34,745 nucleotides of DNA, taken from UBA7803 sp041686955. GTDB lineage: Bacteria > Pseudomonadota > Gammaproteobacteria > Pseudomonadales > Azotimanducaceae. Below, in pieces: positions 7,291 to 15,470 of the stretch. Below the pieces are notes generated by a model. It saw only the letters and a list, made by a program, of their open reading frames with translations. It searched no databases and was not told the origin of the DNA. The translations under genes and the position numbers were made by a program. Location: positions 1-34,745 of the forward strand of contig JAWLCV010000044.1 of assembly GCA_041686955.1 (NCBI GenBank). The letters are read 5' to 3'. Each line of letters begins with the position of its first letter. Within the stretch, counting starts at the first letter, position 1.

Positions 7291-9399
7291 ATGACCCGTC
7301 CACCGGTCGCAGATCGCATCGCCAGCAGCCACACCCGCCACGGCGTCACCGTCGAGGATCCCTACGCCTGGCTCAAGGATCCGGGGTATCCCGAGGTCAC
7401 CGACCCGAAGATCCTCGCCTACCTCGAGGCGGAGAACGCCTACTTCGAGAGCAGGATGGCGCCGTACCGGCCCCTGGTTCGAGAGCTGTTCGAAGAGCTG
7501 AAGGCGCGCCAGCCCCAGGAGGACGCCAGCGTGCCGTACCGCAAGGGCGGGTACTGGTACCAGTGGCGCTTCGAGCACGGCGCCCAGTACCGGGTCTGGC
7601 TGCGGGCGCCCGTGACCGATCCGCGCACCCCGCCCGCAAACGACCACGGCTCCTGGCGGGTCATCCTCGACGAGCCGCAACTCGCGCTCGAGCACAACTA
7701 CTTCGTGCTCGGCGGGCTGTCCGTGAGCCCGGACGGCCGCTACCTGGCCTGGAGCGCGGACACCAACGGCTCCGAGCGCTTCACCCTGCACGTGAAGGAT
7801 CTGGTGGACGACGTGCTGCAGGACGAGCCCATCCCGGACACGCTCTCGGCCCCGGAATGGGCCGCGGACGGCGCCCGCTTCCTCTACGTGGTCGTGAACG
7901 ATCAGTGGCGCCCGTATCAGGTGCGCCTGCACCGCCTCGGCACCCCCCGCAGTGACGATCCGGTGGTATACGAGGAAGCCGACGAGTCCTTCTTCGTGGG
8001 CATCGACAAGACCACCTCGGAGCAGTACCTGCTCATCTCCAGCGGCGACCACGTCACCAGCGAGGTCTACTGGCTGCCGGCGGACACGCCCGACGCGACG
8101 CCGAGGGTGTTCTCGCCACGGCGGACACGCCACGAGTACTCGGTGGATCACGGCGAGGGATTCTTCTACTTCATGAGCAACGCCGCTCACAAGAACTTCG
8201 CCCTGCTGCGCAGCCCCGAATCCGCCCCGGAGGAAGCCCACTGGGAAACCCTGCTCACCGGCTCCGACGCCCAGTATCTCAAGTGGTTCGCCCGCTTCCG
8301 GGGGCGCCTGGTGGTGGGCGAACGCATCGAGGGCCTCGAGCAGGTACGGGTGCTGGAGGACGACGGCGACGATTACCTGCTGGAATTTCCCGAGGCCGCC
8401 CACTCGGTGAGCCCGGGCGCCAACGGCGAGTACGACACCGAAACCTTCCGGCTGCACTACCAGTCCATGATCTCCCCGGAGACGGTGTACGACTTTCACT
8501 TCGGCGACCGGCGTCTCGAGGTGTTGAAGGAGCAGATCGTCCCCACCGGCTACGACCGCCACCGCTACGTCACGGAGCGGCTCATGGCTCCGGCCCGTGA
8601 CGGCGCCCGGGTGCCGGTGAGCCTGGTGTACCGGCGCGATCTTCCGAGAGACGGCTCGGCGCCCTTGTACCTCTACGGCTACGGGGCGTACGGCGCCGCC
8701 ATCATGCCCGGATTCTCGAGCAACCGGCTGTCGCTCCTCGAGCGGGGATTCGTCTATGCCATCGCCCACATCCGCGGCGGCGACGACCTGGGCTACGCGT
8801 GGTACGAGCAGGGCAAGCTCGACCAGCGAACCAACACCTTCAACGACTTCGTGGACGTAGCGCGGTTTCTGGCGGAGCGCGGCTACTCGCGCCCGGGCCG
8901 TATCGCCATCGCCGGCGGCAGCGCCGGCGGCGAGCTCATGGGCGCCGTGGTGAACCAGGCGCCGGAGCTGTGGGGCGCCGTGGTGGCGCACGTGCCGTTC
9001 GTGGACGTGTTGAACACCATGCTGGACGAAAGCCTGCCGCTCACGCCCATCGAATGGCCGGAATGGGGAAATCCCATCGAGGACGAGGCCGCTTTCCGGC
9101 ACATCCTCTCCTACTCGCCCTACGATCAGCTCCGCCCCGGGGCCTATCCGCCCATGCTCCTCACCGCCGGGCTGAACGACCCCCGGGTGACCTACTGGGA
9201 GCCCGCCAAGTACGTGGCCAAGCTGCGAACGCTCAAGACGGACGACAACTGGCTGCTGCTCAAGACCAACATGGACGCGGGCCATCGCGGACAGTCGGGA
9301 CGGTTCGAGGCGCTCGAGGAGCTCGCCGAGGAATTCGCCTTCATCATCGCGAGCCTCGGACTCTGGTCCCGCGCGGATGCGGAGCCGGGTGAAGGGTGA
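7291..9399 (+). CDS. ptrB: Oligopeptidase B (S9A prolyl oligopeptidase family)
   Basis: A 702-residue cytosolic serine peptidase that cleaves short peptides, in the classical enzyme after Arg or Lys. An AGGCAGG lies just before the ATG. The N-terminal half forms the beta-propeller gate (ending about residue 410); the C-terminal half is the alpha/beta-hydrolase domain. The catalytic triad is visible: Ser544 in AGGSAGGELMG, Asp630 in TAGLNDPRV and His665 in MDAGHRGQSGRFE. YGYGAYG (462-468) and EWGNP are strongly conserved with E. coli PtrB as I recall it. In the P1-binding segment the usual E-F/Y-E-E-W-G-N-P reads E588-W-P590-E-W-G-N-P, so one of two acidic residues linked to basic P1 preference is proline. 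It is divergent from the aldo/keto reductase, 107 bp apart. Confidence 0.93.
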   Translation: MTRPPVADRIASSHTRHGVTVEDPYAWLKDPGYPEVTDPKILAYLEAENAYFESRMAPYRPLVRELFEELKARQPQEDASVPYRKGGYWYQWRFEHGAQYRVWLRAPVTDPRTPPANDHGSWRVILDEPQLALEHNYFVLGGLSVSPDGRYLAWSADTNGSERFTLHVKDLVDDVLQDEPIPDTLSAPEWAADGARFLYVVVNDQWRPYQVRLHRLGTPRSDDPVVYEEADESFFVGIDKTTSEQYLLISSGDHVTSEVYWLPADTPDATPRVFSPRRTRHEYSVDHGEGFFYFMSNAAHKNFALLRSPESAPEEAHWETLLTGSDAQYLKWFARFRGRLVVGERIEGLEQVRVLEDDGDDYLLEFPEAAHSVSPGANGEYDTETFRLHYQSMISPETVYDFHFGDRRLEVLKEQIVPTGYDRHRYVTERLMAPARDGARVPVSLVYRRDLPRDGSAPLYLYGYGAYGAAIMPGFSSNRLSLLERGFVYAIAHIRGGDDLGYAWYEQGKLDQRTNTFNDFVDVARFLAERGYSRPGRIAIAGGSAGGELMGAVVNQAPELWGAVVAHVPFVDVLNTMLDESLPLTPIEWPEWGNPIEDEAAFRHILSYSPYDQLRPGAYPPMLLTAGLNDPRVTYWEPAKYVAKLRTLKTDDNWLLLKTNMDAGHRGQSGRFEALEELAEEFAFIIASLGLWSRADAEPGEG

Positions 9400-9400
9400 C

Positions 9401-9643
9401 CTATGCGGTGTCGGCCCGATCGGCCGTCCTGGCCTCGTGAGCTTCGCGCATGCGCCGCTTGATGATGTTCTGCACCACGCTCACGGTGGTCCAGTCGTGC
9501 AGCATGAGGCGCTCGCAGTTGCCGCACGGGATCTGCTCGCCTTCCTGCACCCGGTGCAGCAGATCGCTGTACTTCAACCGGGTGACATGATCGCAGTGGG
9601 AGCATTCCAGCCCCACGGCGGGATCGATACCGATGTAGTCCAT
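9401..9643 (-). CDS. Small zinc-ribbon protein
   Basis: An 80-residue protein with one CxxC pair near residue 15 (ECSHCDH) and a second about 33 residues later (PCGNCERL), forming a four-cysteine zinc ribbon. Its basic C-terminal helix (IIKRRMREAHEART) could bind nucleic acid. The start is uncertain: I use the ATG at 9643, with GAGG about 13 nt upstream; an ATG four codons earlier (9655) has that GAGG directly against it. The gene converges with oligopeptidase B, the two stop codons being separated by one base. I do not recognise a named family, and the function is unknown. Confidence 0.65.
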   Translation of the reverse strand: MDYIGIDPAVGLECSHCDHVTRLKYSDLLHRVQEGEQIPCGNCERLMLHDWTTVSVVQNIIKRRMREAHEARTADRADTA

Positions 9644-9673
9644 GACCGCGAGCATCCTCGTGCGGCAACGCAA

Positions 9674-9690
9674 GCTACCCTAATGGTAGC
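9674..9690. promoter_or_regulatory. Short inverted repeat upstream of zinc-ribbon gene
   Basis: GCTACC and GGTAGC form a perfect 6-bp inverted repeat with a 5-nt spacer (CTAAT). It lies 31 nt upstream of the chosen start of the zinc-ribbon gene and about 50 nt beyond the end of the CoA-transferase gene. It could be an operator or a weak hairpin. No promoter hexamers are obvious around it. Confidence 0.25.
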
Positions 9691-9738
9691 GCCGATTTCG
9701 AAACAGGCCAGCGATTCGGCCGCGGCGGTTGCGCCGGG

Positions 9739-10956
9739 TCAACGGTTCAGGTGCGAACGCAGCTCGTCCCGGAACTGCGGCGCGCTGATCTCGATGAGCG
9801 CCCGTGCGCGCTCGCGCACCGGCGCATCCTTCAGCCGCGCCACGCCGTACTCGGTGACCACCATGTCCACGTCCGTGCGCAGGGCCGTCACCAGCTCCAC
9901 CCGGGGAACGATGCGGGAGACCTCGCCGCGCCGGGCGGTGGCGTTCATGGCGATGATGGAGCGCCCGCCGGGGGAGATCCGTGCAGCGCGCATGAAGTCC
10001 ACCGAGCCGCCGGTGCCGGAGATCTGCCGGCCGCCGGCCATCTCCGAATTGACCTGCCCGAACAGGTCCACCTGTACCGCCGAGTTCACCGACACGAACC
10101 CGGACAGCCGGCCGATGACGCTGGTCTCGTGGGTGTAGTCGGCGCCGCGGAAGTGGACCTGCGGCGTTTGTGCCAGCCAGTCGATGAGCTCCGCGCTGCC
10201 GAGCGCCATGCCGGTGACGTGGCAGCCCCGATCGATCTCCTTGCGCGACCCGTTGACGTTGCCGTTACGGATGAGCCGCATGCCGCCGTCGTCGATGAGC
10301 CCACCGTGCATGCCCAGGTCGTTCTTCTCCGACAGCCGGGCGAGAATGGCCGCAGGAATCCCGCCGATGCCCGTCTGAATGCAGTCGCCGTCGCGGATCT
10401 CCGCCGCCACCAGGGCGCCGATGGCCTCCGCAGCCGGGTCGGGCACCGGCGCGGCCATCTCGTGCAGGGGCCGCTCGCTGGTCAGCATCAGGTCGATGCG
10501 GGACTCGTCGATGGGCGGGCAGCCGGCGGGGGCGACGAACCCGGTGTTCAGCTCGGCGACGACCACGGACGCGGCGCCGAGGGCGGCCGGCAGAAAGTCC
10601 ACGTTGGGCCCGAGCCGCAGCCGGCCGTCGGCGCCCCGGGCCACCTGCATCAGCACCACGTCCACCTCCCGGGAGAGGTAGTCGTAGACGCGGCGCATCT
10701 GCATGGGCAGGAAGTGCAGCCGTGCAGGGTCCGCATGCTGCAGCTCCGGCGTCATGAAGAACGTGGTGAAGCGGGCGTCGGGCGCGTACCGGGTGAAGTC
10801 CTCCCGGTTGTAGCCGCCGATGGGAAACTGGATGAAGTGCAGGTCCTCGGGCAGCGTCGCCGCCTTCAACCGTGCCAGCACGGCCGTGGGCTCGTTGACG
10901 CTGCCGGCCACGAAGATGCGCTGCCCGGGACGGAGCAGCTCGGCGATCTGGGTCAT
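9739..10956 (-). CDS. Acetyl-CoA hydrolase / CoA-transferase family protein
   Basis: A 405-residue enzyme of the acetyl-CoA hydrolase / 4-hydroxybutyrate CoA-transferase family, which exchanges or hydrolyses acyl-CoA thioesters through a glutamyl-CoA intermediate. GGAAGGAC precedes the ATG at 10956. Family landmarks include IQTGIGGIPAAI (about 200), the SVNSAVQVDLFGQVNSE strand (about 300) and the glycine-rich SGTGGSVDF loop (about 325). The motif LGMHGGLIDDG replaces the LGIHTE-type sequence I remember from 4-hydroxybutyrate CoA-transferases, so this is a divergent subfamily. The catalytic glutamate could not be assigned with confidence. The gene stands alone and is divergent from the Lhr operon across 116 bp. 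Substrate unknown. Confidence 0.87.
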   Translation of the reverse strand: MTQIAELLRPGQRIFVAGSVNEPTAVLARLKAATLPEDLHFIQFPIGGYNREDFTRYAPDARFTTFFMTPELQHADPARLHFLPMQMRRVYDYLSREVDVVLMQVARGADGRLRLGPNVDFLPAALGAASVVVAELNTGFVAPAGCPPIDESRIDLMLTSERPLHEMAAPVPDPAAEAIGALVAAEIRDGDCIQTGIGGIPAAILARLSEKNDLGMHGGLIDDGGMRLIRNGNVNGSRKEIDRGCHVTGMALGSAELIDWLAQTPQVHFRGADYTHETSVIGRLSGFVSVNSAVQVDLFGQVNSEMAGGRQISGTGGSVDFMRAARISPGGRSIIAMNATARRGEVSRIVPRVELVTALRTDVDMVVTEYGVARLKDAPVRERARALIEISAPQFRDELRSHLNR

Positions 10957-11072
10957 CGTCCTTCCAGTGCTGCGGGTGAGGGGCGATTGTAGTCACCAGG
11001 AAGGAGGGCCACACGGTTTTCCGGGCCCGGGTCATGGGCGACAATGGGCCTGCACGTCCCGAGCAGGAGCCG

Positions 11073-14000
11073 ATGAGCCAGACCACATCCGCTACCCGTT
11101 CGGTGCTGGCGCTGTTCGAGGCCGGCATTGCGGACTGGTTCGGCGACTCGTTTCCAGCGCCCACCCGGGCCCAGGCCCGGGCCTGGCCGCTCATCGCCGC
11201 CGGCGAGCACGTGCTGGTGACGGCCCCCACCGGCTCCGGCAAGACCCTCACCGCCTTTCTGTGGGCACTGAACCAGTTCGCGTCGGGACGCTGGCAGACC
11301 GGTGCTACCCGGGTGGTCTACGTATCGCCGCTGAAGGCGCTCAACAACGACATCGAGCGCAACCTGCTCGGCCCCCTTTCTGCCCTCTCCGCCCGTGGCG
11401 CCGTGCCCGAGCTGCGGGTGGCCACACGGTCCGGAGACACCCCCCAGAGCGATCGCCAGCGCATGCTGCGGCGGCCCCCGGAGATTCTCATCACCACGCC
11501 GGAGAGCCTCACCCTGCTGCTCACCGGAACCCGGGGGCGGCACATGCTGAGCGGCGTGGAGACGGTGATCCTCGACGAGGTGCACGCGCTGGTGGACAAC
11601 CGCCGGGGCACCCTGGTGCTCACCGCGCTGGAACGGCTGGTGCGGCTCGGCGGAGAGTTTCAGCGCATCGCCCTGTCGGCCACGGTGCAGCCGCTCGACC
11701 GGGTGGCCGCCTACGTGGCAGGGCGCAACGAGAGCGGGGCGCGGCGTCCCATGCAGGTGGTGGAAGCCGGGGGTGACAAGGCCATCGACCTGACCGTCCG
11801 CTTCCCGGAGGCGGCACGCCGCGCCGCGGACCGCGGGCAGAAGATCTGGGAGCCGCTGGCCGCAGCCTTCCGCGAGATCATCCGCCGGAACGCCGCCACC
11901 CTGTTCTTCACCAACAGCCGCCGGCTGGCGGAGAAGCTCACCTTCGCCATCAATCAGGATCAACCGTCGCCGCTGGCCTACGCCCACCACGGCTCCCTCG
12001 CCCGGGAGATCCGGCTGGAGGTGGAGGCACGGCTGAAACGCGGCGAGCTCAAGGCCATCGTCGCCACCAGTTCCCTGGAGATGGGCATCGACATCGGCGA
12101 TCTGGATCAGGTGGTGATGATCCAGTCGCCGCCCTCCATCGCCGCCACCCTGCAGCGCATCGGCCGCGCCGGACATCGGGTGGGGGAAGTGAGCCGGGGG
12201 GTGATCTTTCCCGCCTTCGCCCAGGATTTCGTCAGCGCCGCCGCCCTGGCCGAGGCCGTGGCGGGGCGGGACATCGAGCCTCTGGAGCCCCTCGGCAATC
12301 CGCTGGACGTGCTGGCCCAGATCGTCGTCTCCATGACCGCCACCGAGCCGTGGCCGGTGGACGAGCTGTTCGAGCTCCTGCGCCGCAGCGGCCCCTACGA
12401 GCGCCTGCCCCGGGCCCAGTTCGACCTGGTGGTGGAGATGCTCGCTGGGCGTTACGCGGGCGCCCGCGTCCGCGAGCTGAAACCGCGCATCAGCTACGAT
12501 CGCATCCGCCAGGAGGTGAAGGCGCAGCATGGCGCCGTGCTGGCGCTGTACAGCTCCGGCGGAGTCATCCCGGACCGCGGCTACTTCCACATCCGGCACT
12601 CCGAGACGGCCGCCGTGATCGGCGAGCTGGACGAGGAGTTCGTCTGGGAAGCCCAGGTGGGGCAGATCTTCACCCTGGGCACCCAGAACTGGCAGATCCA
12701 CCGCATCACCCACGACGACGTGCTGGTCCGTCCCACGGCCCAGGCCGCGACCACCCCGCCCTTCTGGCGCGCCGAGAGCCGGAGCCGCAGCGTGCACTTT
12801 TCGGAACGAATCGCCGGGTTCCTGGAACGCGCGGAAGAGCGGCTGGCAGCGGGGCCGGAGGTGCTGCGACGCGAGCTGACCTCCGGCCTCGGTTTCGACG
12901 CCGGCGCCGCAGCGGAGCTCACGGACTACCTGCAGCGCCAGCGGGAGGTCACCGGCACCGCCCTGCCCCACCGCCGCCACCTGGTGGCGGAGCGGGTACT
13001 GGCGGGGCCCGGGGGCTACCGGGGAACGGGGCCGCTCGAGCAGCTCGTGATCCACAGCCTCTGGGGCGGGCGGCTCAACCGGCCCTGGGCGCTGGCGCTG
13101 GGTGCCGCCCTGCATCGGGACGGGGTGGAGGCGGAGATCCACGCCGCCGACGACGCGGTCTCCATCCTCTGCCGCCAGGGCGTGGATGCGGATGCGGCGC
13201 TCGGCCTGGTGACGCCGGACAACCTGGAGCCGCTGCTCCGGGTTTCACTCGAGTCGTCGGGACTGTTCGGCGCCCGCTTCCGCGAGGCCGCCGGACGCGC
13301 CCTGCTGGTGACGCGGCAGCGCTTCAACGCCCGCCTGCCGCTGTGGATGAGTCGTCTGCAGGCCAAGAAGCTGATGAGCGCCGTGGCGGACTTCGAGGAC
13401 TTTCCGCTGCTGCTCGAGACCTGGCGCTCCTGCCTGATGGATGAGTTCGACCTCCCGGCGCTGCAACGGCAACTGGAAGCCCTGGCCGACGGCACGCTGG
13501 CGGTCTCCATCTGCACCACCGAATCTCCCAGCCCCTTCGCCGCGAATCTCAGCTTCGCGCAGATCAGCCGCTACATGTACGCCGACGACGCGGCCGAGCG
13601 GGGCGGCCCGAGCGCCCTCTCCGACGAGCTGATCCGGAGCGCGCTCTCCGACGTGGAGCTGCGCCCGCGGCTGACCGCGGAAACGGTCGCCGCCTTCCTT
13701 TCCAAGCGGCAGCGCACCGCTCCGGGCTACGCTCCGGAGTCGGAGCAGGACTGGGCCGAATGGATCAAGGAACGGGTGCTGGTGCCGACGGCGGAGCTCG
13801 ACGCCGCCGTGGCGCATCCGGACGTGGTGGAGATCGGCGACGGAGCGCGCCGCTGGCTGTGCCACCGGGAGCTGCTGCACGTGCTGCAATCGTCGGGGCT
13901 GGCCGCCGGGGTCGCCGTGCCGGGTCCGGCACCGGTGGTGGACGACGGCCGCAGCGCCGAGCAGCTCGCGTTGGAGGTGCTCTCCTTCTACGGCCCGCTC

Positions 14001-15470
14001 ACCGAGCCCCGGCTCCGCGAGATACTGCCCCACGTCCCGCCCGGCCTGCTGGAGGACGAGGACGTGCTGGTGCGCGGGCCGCTCATGGAAGACGACCCGG
14101 AGCTTCACTACTGCGAGGCGGAGAACTACCAGGCGCTGCTGCGCCTGCAACGTGCCCTGAGGCGGCCCCGCCTCGAAGCGCGCCCGGCCACCACCCTTCC
14201 GGCCTACGTGGCGAGCTGGCAGGGGCTGGGGACGGCGGGCTCCGCGGAGGAGTGGCTGGAACCGTTGCGCGGTTACCGGGCCCCGGCCGCCGTGTGGCTT
14301 TGGGACCTTCCTGCCGCGCGGTCTCCCGGAGTGGCCGAAGAGCGCCTGGACCAGACGTTCGTCGAGCTGGGCCTGGCCTGGCAGGGGGCGGGCCCCGGTC
14401 AGGTGCGCATCGGCTATCCGGAGGATCTGCTGCTTCTGGACGCAGCACCGCAGGAGGAGCCCGCGGCTGCGGCGGCCGGGGCGCTGTTCGCGGACCCGGC
14501 CGCCCGTTACGGCTTTCTGCAGCTCGCCGAACGGATTGCCGACCGGCGCGGCGAGCCATTCGGCGAGCCATTCGGCGAGCCATTCGGCGAGCCGTTCGGC
14601 GAGCCGTTCGGCGAGCCGCTCGCGGAGTTCAATCGCCGCTGGTGGCAGTGGGTGTGGGCCGGCGCCGTGGCCGCAGACACGTTGACCCCGCTCCGGCAGG
14701 GGGTCACCCGGGATTGGAAGCTCGGCGGCGAGGCACCTCGCCATGCCCGCGGCCGATCCGCGCGGAGCCGCCGCGGGCGGGCACCGCGTTACGCGCGCTC
14801 GGCCTATGCCGACCCCTGGGCCGGCAACTGGATGTTGTTGCCGAGGGCGGAGACCGAGACCGACCCGCTGCTCGCCCTGGAGGACGCCAAGGACCGGGCG
14901 CGCATGCTGCTGGACCGCTACGGCCTGGTGTGCCGGGAGCTCGCCAACCGCGAAGGCGGGCTGCTGCGCTGGCAGGCGCTGTTCCGGGCGCTGCGGGTGA
15001 TGGAGCTGGCCGGCGAGGTGGTGGCGGGTTACTTCTTCCAGGGATTGTCGGGACCCCAGTTCGTGCCGCCGGCGGCCCTCGCCACGCTGCAGGGGGACGC
15101 GGCACCGCCCCGGGTATTCTGGTGCAACGCCGTGGATCCGCTGTCGCCGTGCGGTCTCGGCCTCGAGTGGCCGGAGCTGCCCCAGCGGCGGCCTCAGAAC
15201 TACCTGGCCTTTCACCAGGGCGAGCTTGCCGGCGTGATCGAGAAGGGCGGCCGGCGCATCGAGCTCTTCCTCGCCGCCGACCACCCCGATCTGCGGGAGG
15301 TGCTGGCGCCGCTGGCGCATCTCCTGACGCGCCAGCGGCGGGTGACGCTGGAGCAGGTCAACGGCGTCGCTGCCGCGGAGAGCCCCTACCTCGCGGCCTT
15401 CGAGACCATCGGCCGGGTGGTGAGCGACCACCGCTCCACCTACCTGGAAACGGCTACACTTCAACCATGA
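11073..15470 (+). CDS. lhr: Lhr-type ATP-dependent helicase (full-length)
   Basis: A 1465-residue superfamily 2 helicase close in length to E. coli Lhr (about 1540). The ATG at 11073 follows AGGAG at 3 nt; an ATG 13 codons upstream has no ribosome-binding site. The RecA core shows APTGSGKT at 51-58, DEVH at 168-171, SAT at 202-204 and QRIGRAGHR at 361-369. Winged-helix and Lhr-core beta regions follow, then an Lhr C-terminal domain of about 600 residues. Lhr proteins are 3'-5' translocases on single-stranded DNA that unwind DNA-RNA hybrids, with roles in damage survival. Residues 1160-1183 are a tandem GEPF repeat encoded by a 12-bp minisatellite, in what is probably a surface linker. The stop overlaps the next start by ATGA. 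Confidence 0.95.
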   Translation: MSQTTSATRSVLALFEAGIADWFGDSFPAPTRAQARAWPLIAAGEHVLVTAPTGSGKTLTAFLWALNQFASGRWQTGATRVVYVSPLKALNNDIERNLLGPLSALSARGAVPELRVATRSGDTPQSDRQRMLRRPPEILITTPESLTLLLTGTRGRHMLSGVETVILDEVHALVDNRRGTLVLTALERLVRLGGEFQRIALSATVQPLDRVAAYVAGRNESGARRPMQVVEAGGDKAIDLTVRFPEAARRAADRGQKIWEPLAAAFREIIRRNAATLFFTNSRRLAEKLTFAINQDQPSPLAYAHHGSLAREIRLEVEARLKRGELKAIVATSSLEMGIDIGDLDQVVMIQSPPSIAATLQRIGRAGHRVGEVSRGVIFPAFAQDFVSAAALAEAVAGRDIEPLEPLGNPLDVLAQIVVSMTATEPWPVDELFELLRRSGPYERLPRAQFDLVVEMLAGRYAGARVRELKPRISYDRIRQEVKAQHGAVLALYSSGGVIPDRGYFHIRHSETAAVIGELDEEFVWEAQVGQIFTLGTQNWQIHRITHDDVLVRPTAQAATTPPFWRAESRSRSVHFSERIAGFLERAEERLAAGPEVLRRELTSGLGFDAGAAAELTDYLQRQREVTGTALPHRRHLVAERVLAGPGGYRGTGPLEQLVIHSLWGGRLNRPWALALGAALHRDGVEAEIHAADDAVSILCRQGVDADAALGLVTPDNLEPLLRVSLESSGLFGARFREAAGRALLVTRQRFNARLPLWMSRLQAKKLMSAVADFEDFPLLLETWRSCLMDEFDLPALQRQLEALADGTLAVSICTTESPSPFAANLSFAQISRYMYADDAAERGGPSALSDELIRSALSDVELRPRLTAETVAAFLSKRQRTAPGYAPESEQDWAEWIKERVLVPTAELDAAVAHPDVVEIGDGARRWLCHRELLHVLQSSGLAAGVAVPGPAPVVDDGRSAEQLALEVLSFYGPLTEPRLREILPHVPPGLLEDEDVLVRGPLMEDDPELHYCEAENYQALLRLQRALRRPRLEARPATTLPAYVASWQGLGTAGSAEEWLEPLRGYRAPAAVWLWDLPAARSPGVAEERLDQTFVELGLAWQGAGPGQVRIGYPEDLLLLDAAPQEEPAAAAAGALFADPAARYGFLQLAERIADRRGEPFGEPFGEPFGEPFGEPFGEPLAEFNRRWWQWVWAGAVAADTLTPLRQGVTRDWKLGGEAPRHARGRSARSRRGRAPRYARSAYADPWAGNWMLLPRAETETDPLLALEDAKDRARMLLDRYGLVCRELANREGGLLRWQALFRALRVMELAGEVVAGYFFQGLSGPQFVPPAALATLQGDAAPPRVFWCNAVDPLSPCGLGLEWPELPQRRPQNYLAFHQGELAGVIEKGGRRIELFLAADHPDLREVLAPLAHLLTRQRRVTLEQVNGVAAAESPYLAAFETIGRVVSDHRSTYLETATLQP
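14550..14621 (+). repeat. 12-bp tandem repeat (6 units) inside lhr
   Basis: Six head-to-tail 12-bp units. Units 1-3 are GGCGAGCCATTC, units 4-5 are GGCGAGCCGTTC and unit 6 is GGCGAGCCGCTC. Unit length is a multiple of three, so they encode five GEPF and one GEPL without a frameshift. The polarity of single-base variants suggests recent expansion by slippage or unequal exchange from one end. Confidence 0.97.

Noticed and set aside
7183..9285. 700-codon open frame antisense to oligopeptidase B
   Set aside because: It is a mirror of the S9 peptidase frame with no recognisable domain; the sense frame has a full catalytic triad.
14550..14621. Short regular repeats considered as a CRISPR array
   Set aside because: 12-bp units without spacers, inside a coding frame.
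10953..15464. Two frames of more than 700 codons antisense to lhr
   Set aside because: They are rich in His, Gln, Gly and Arg from complement codons and have no domain; the helicase motifs on the plus strand are unambiguous.
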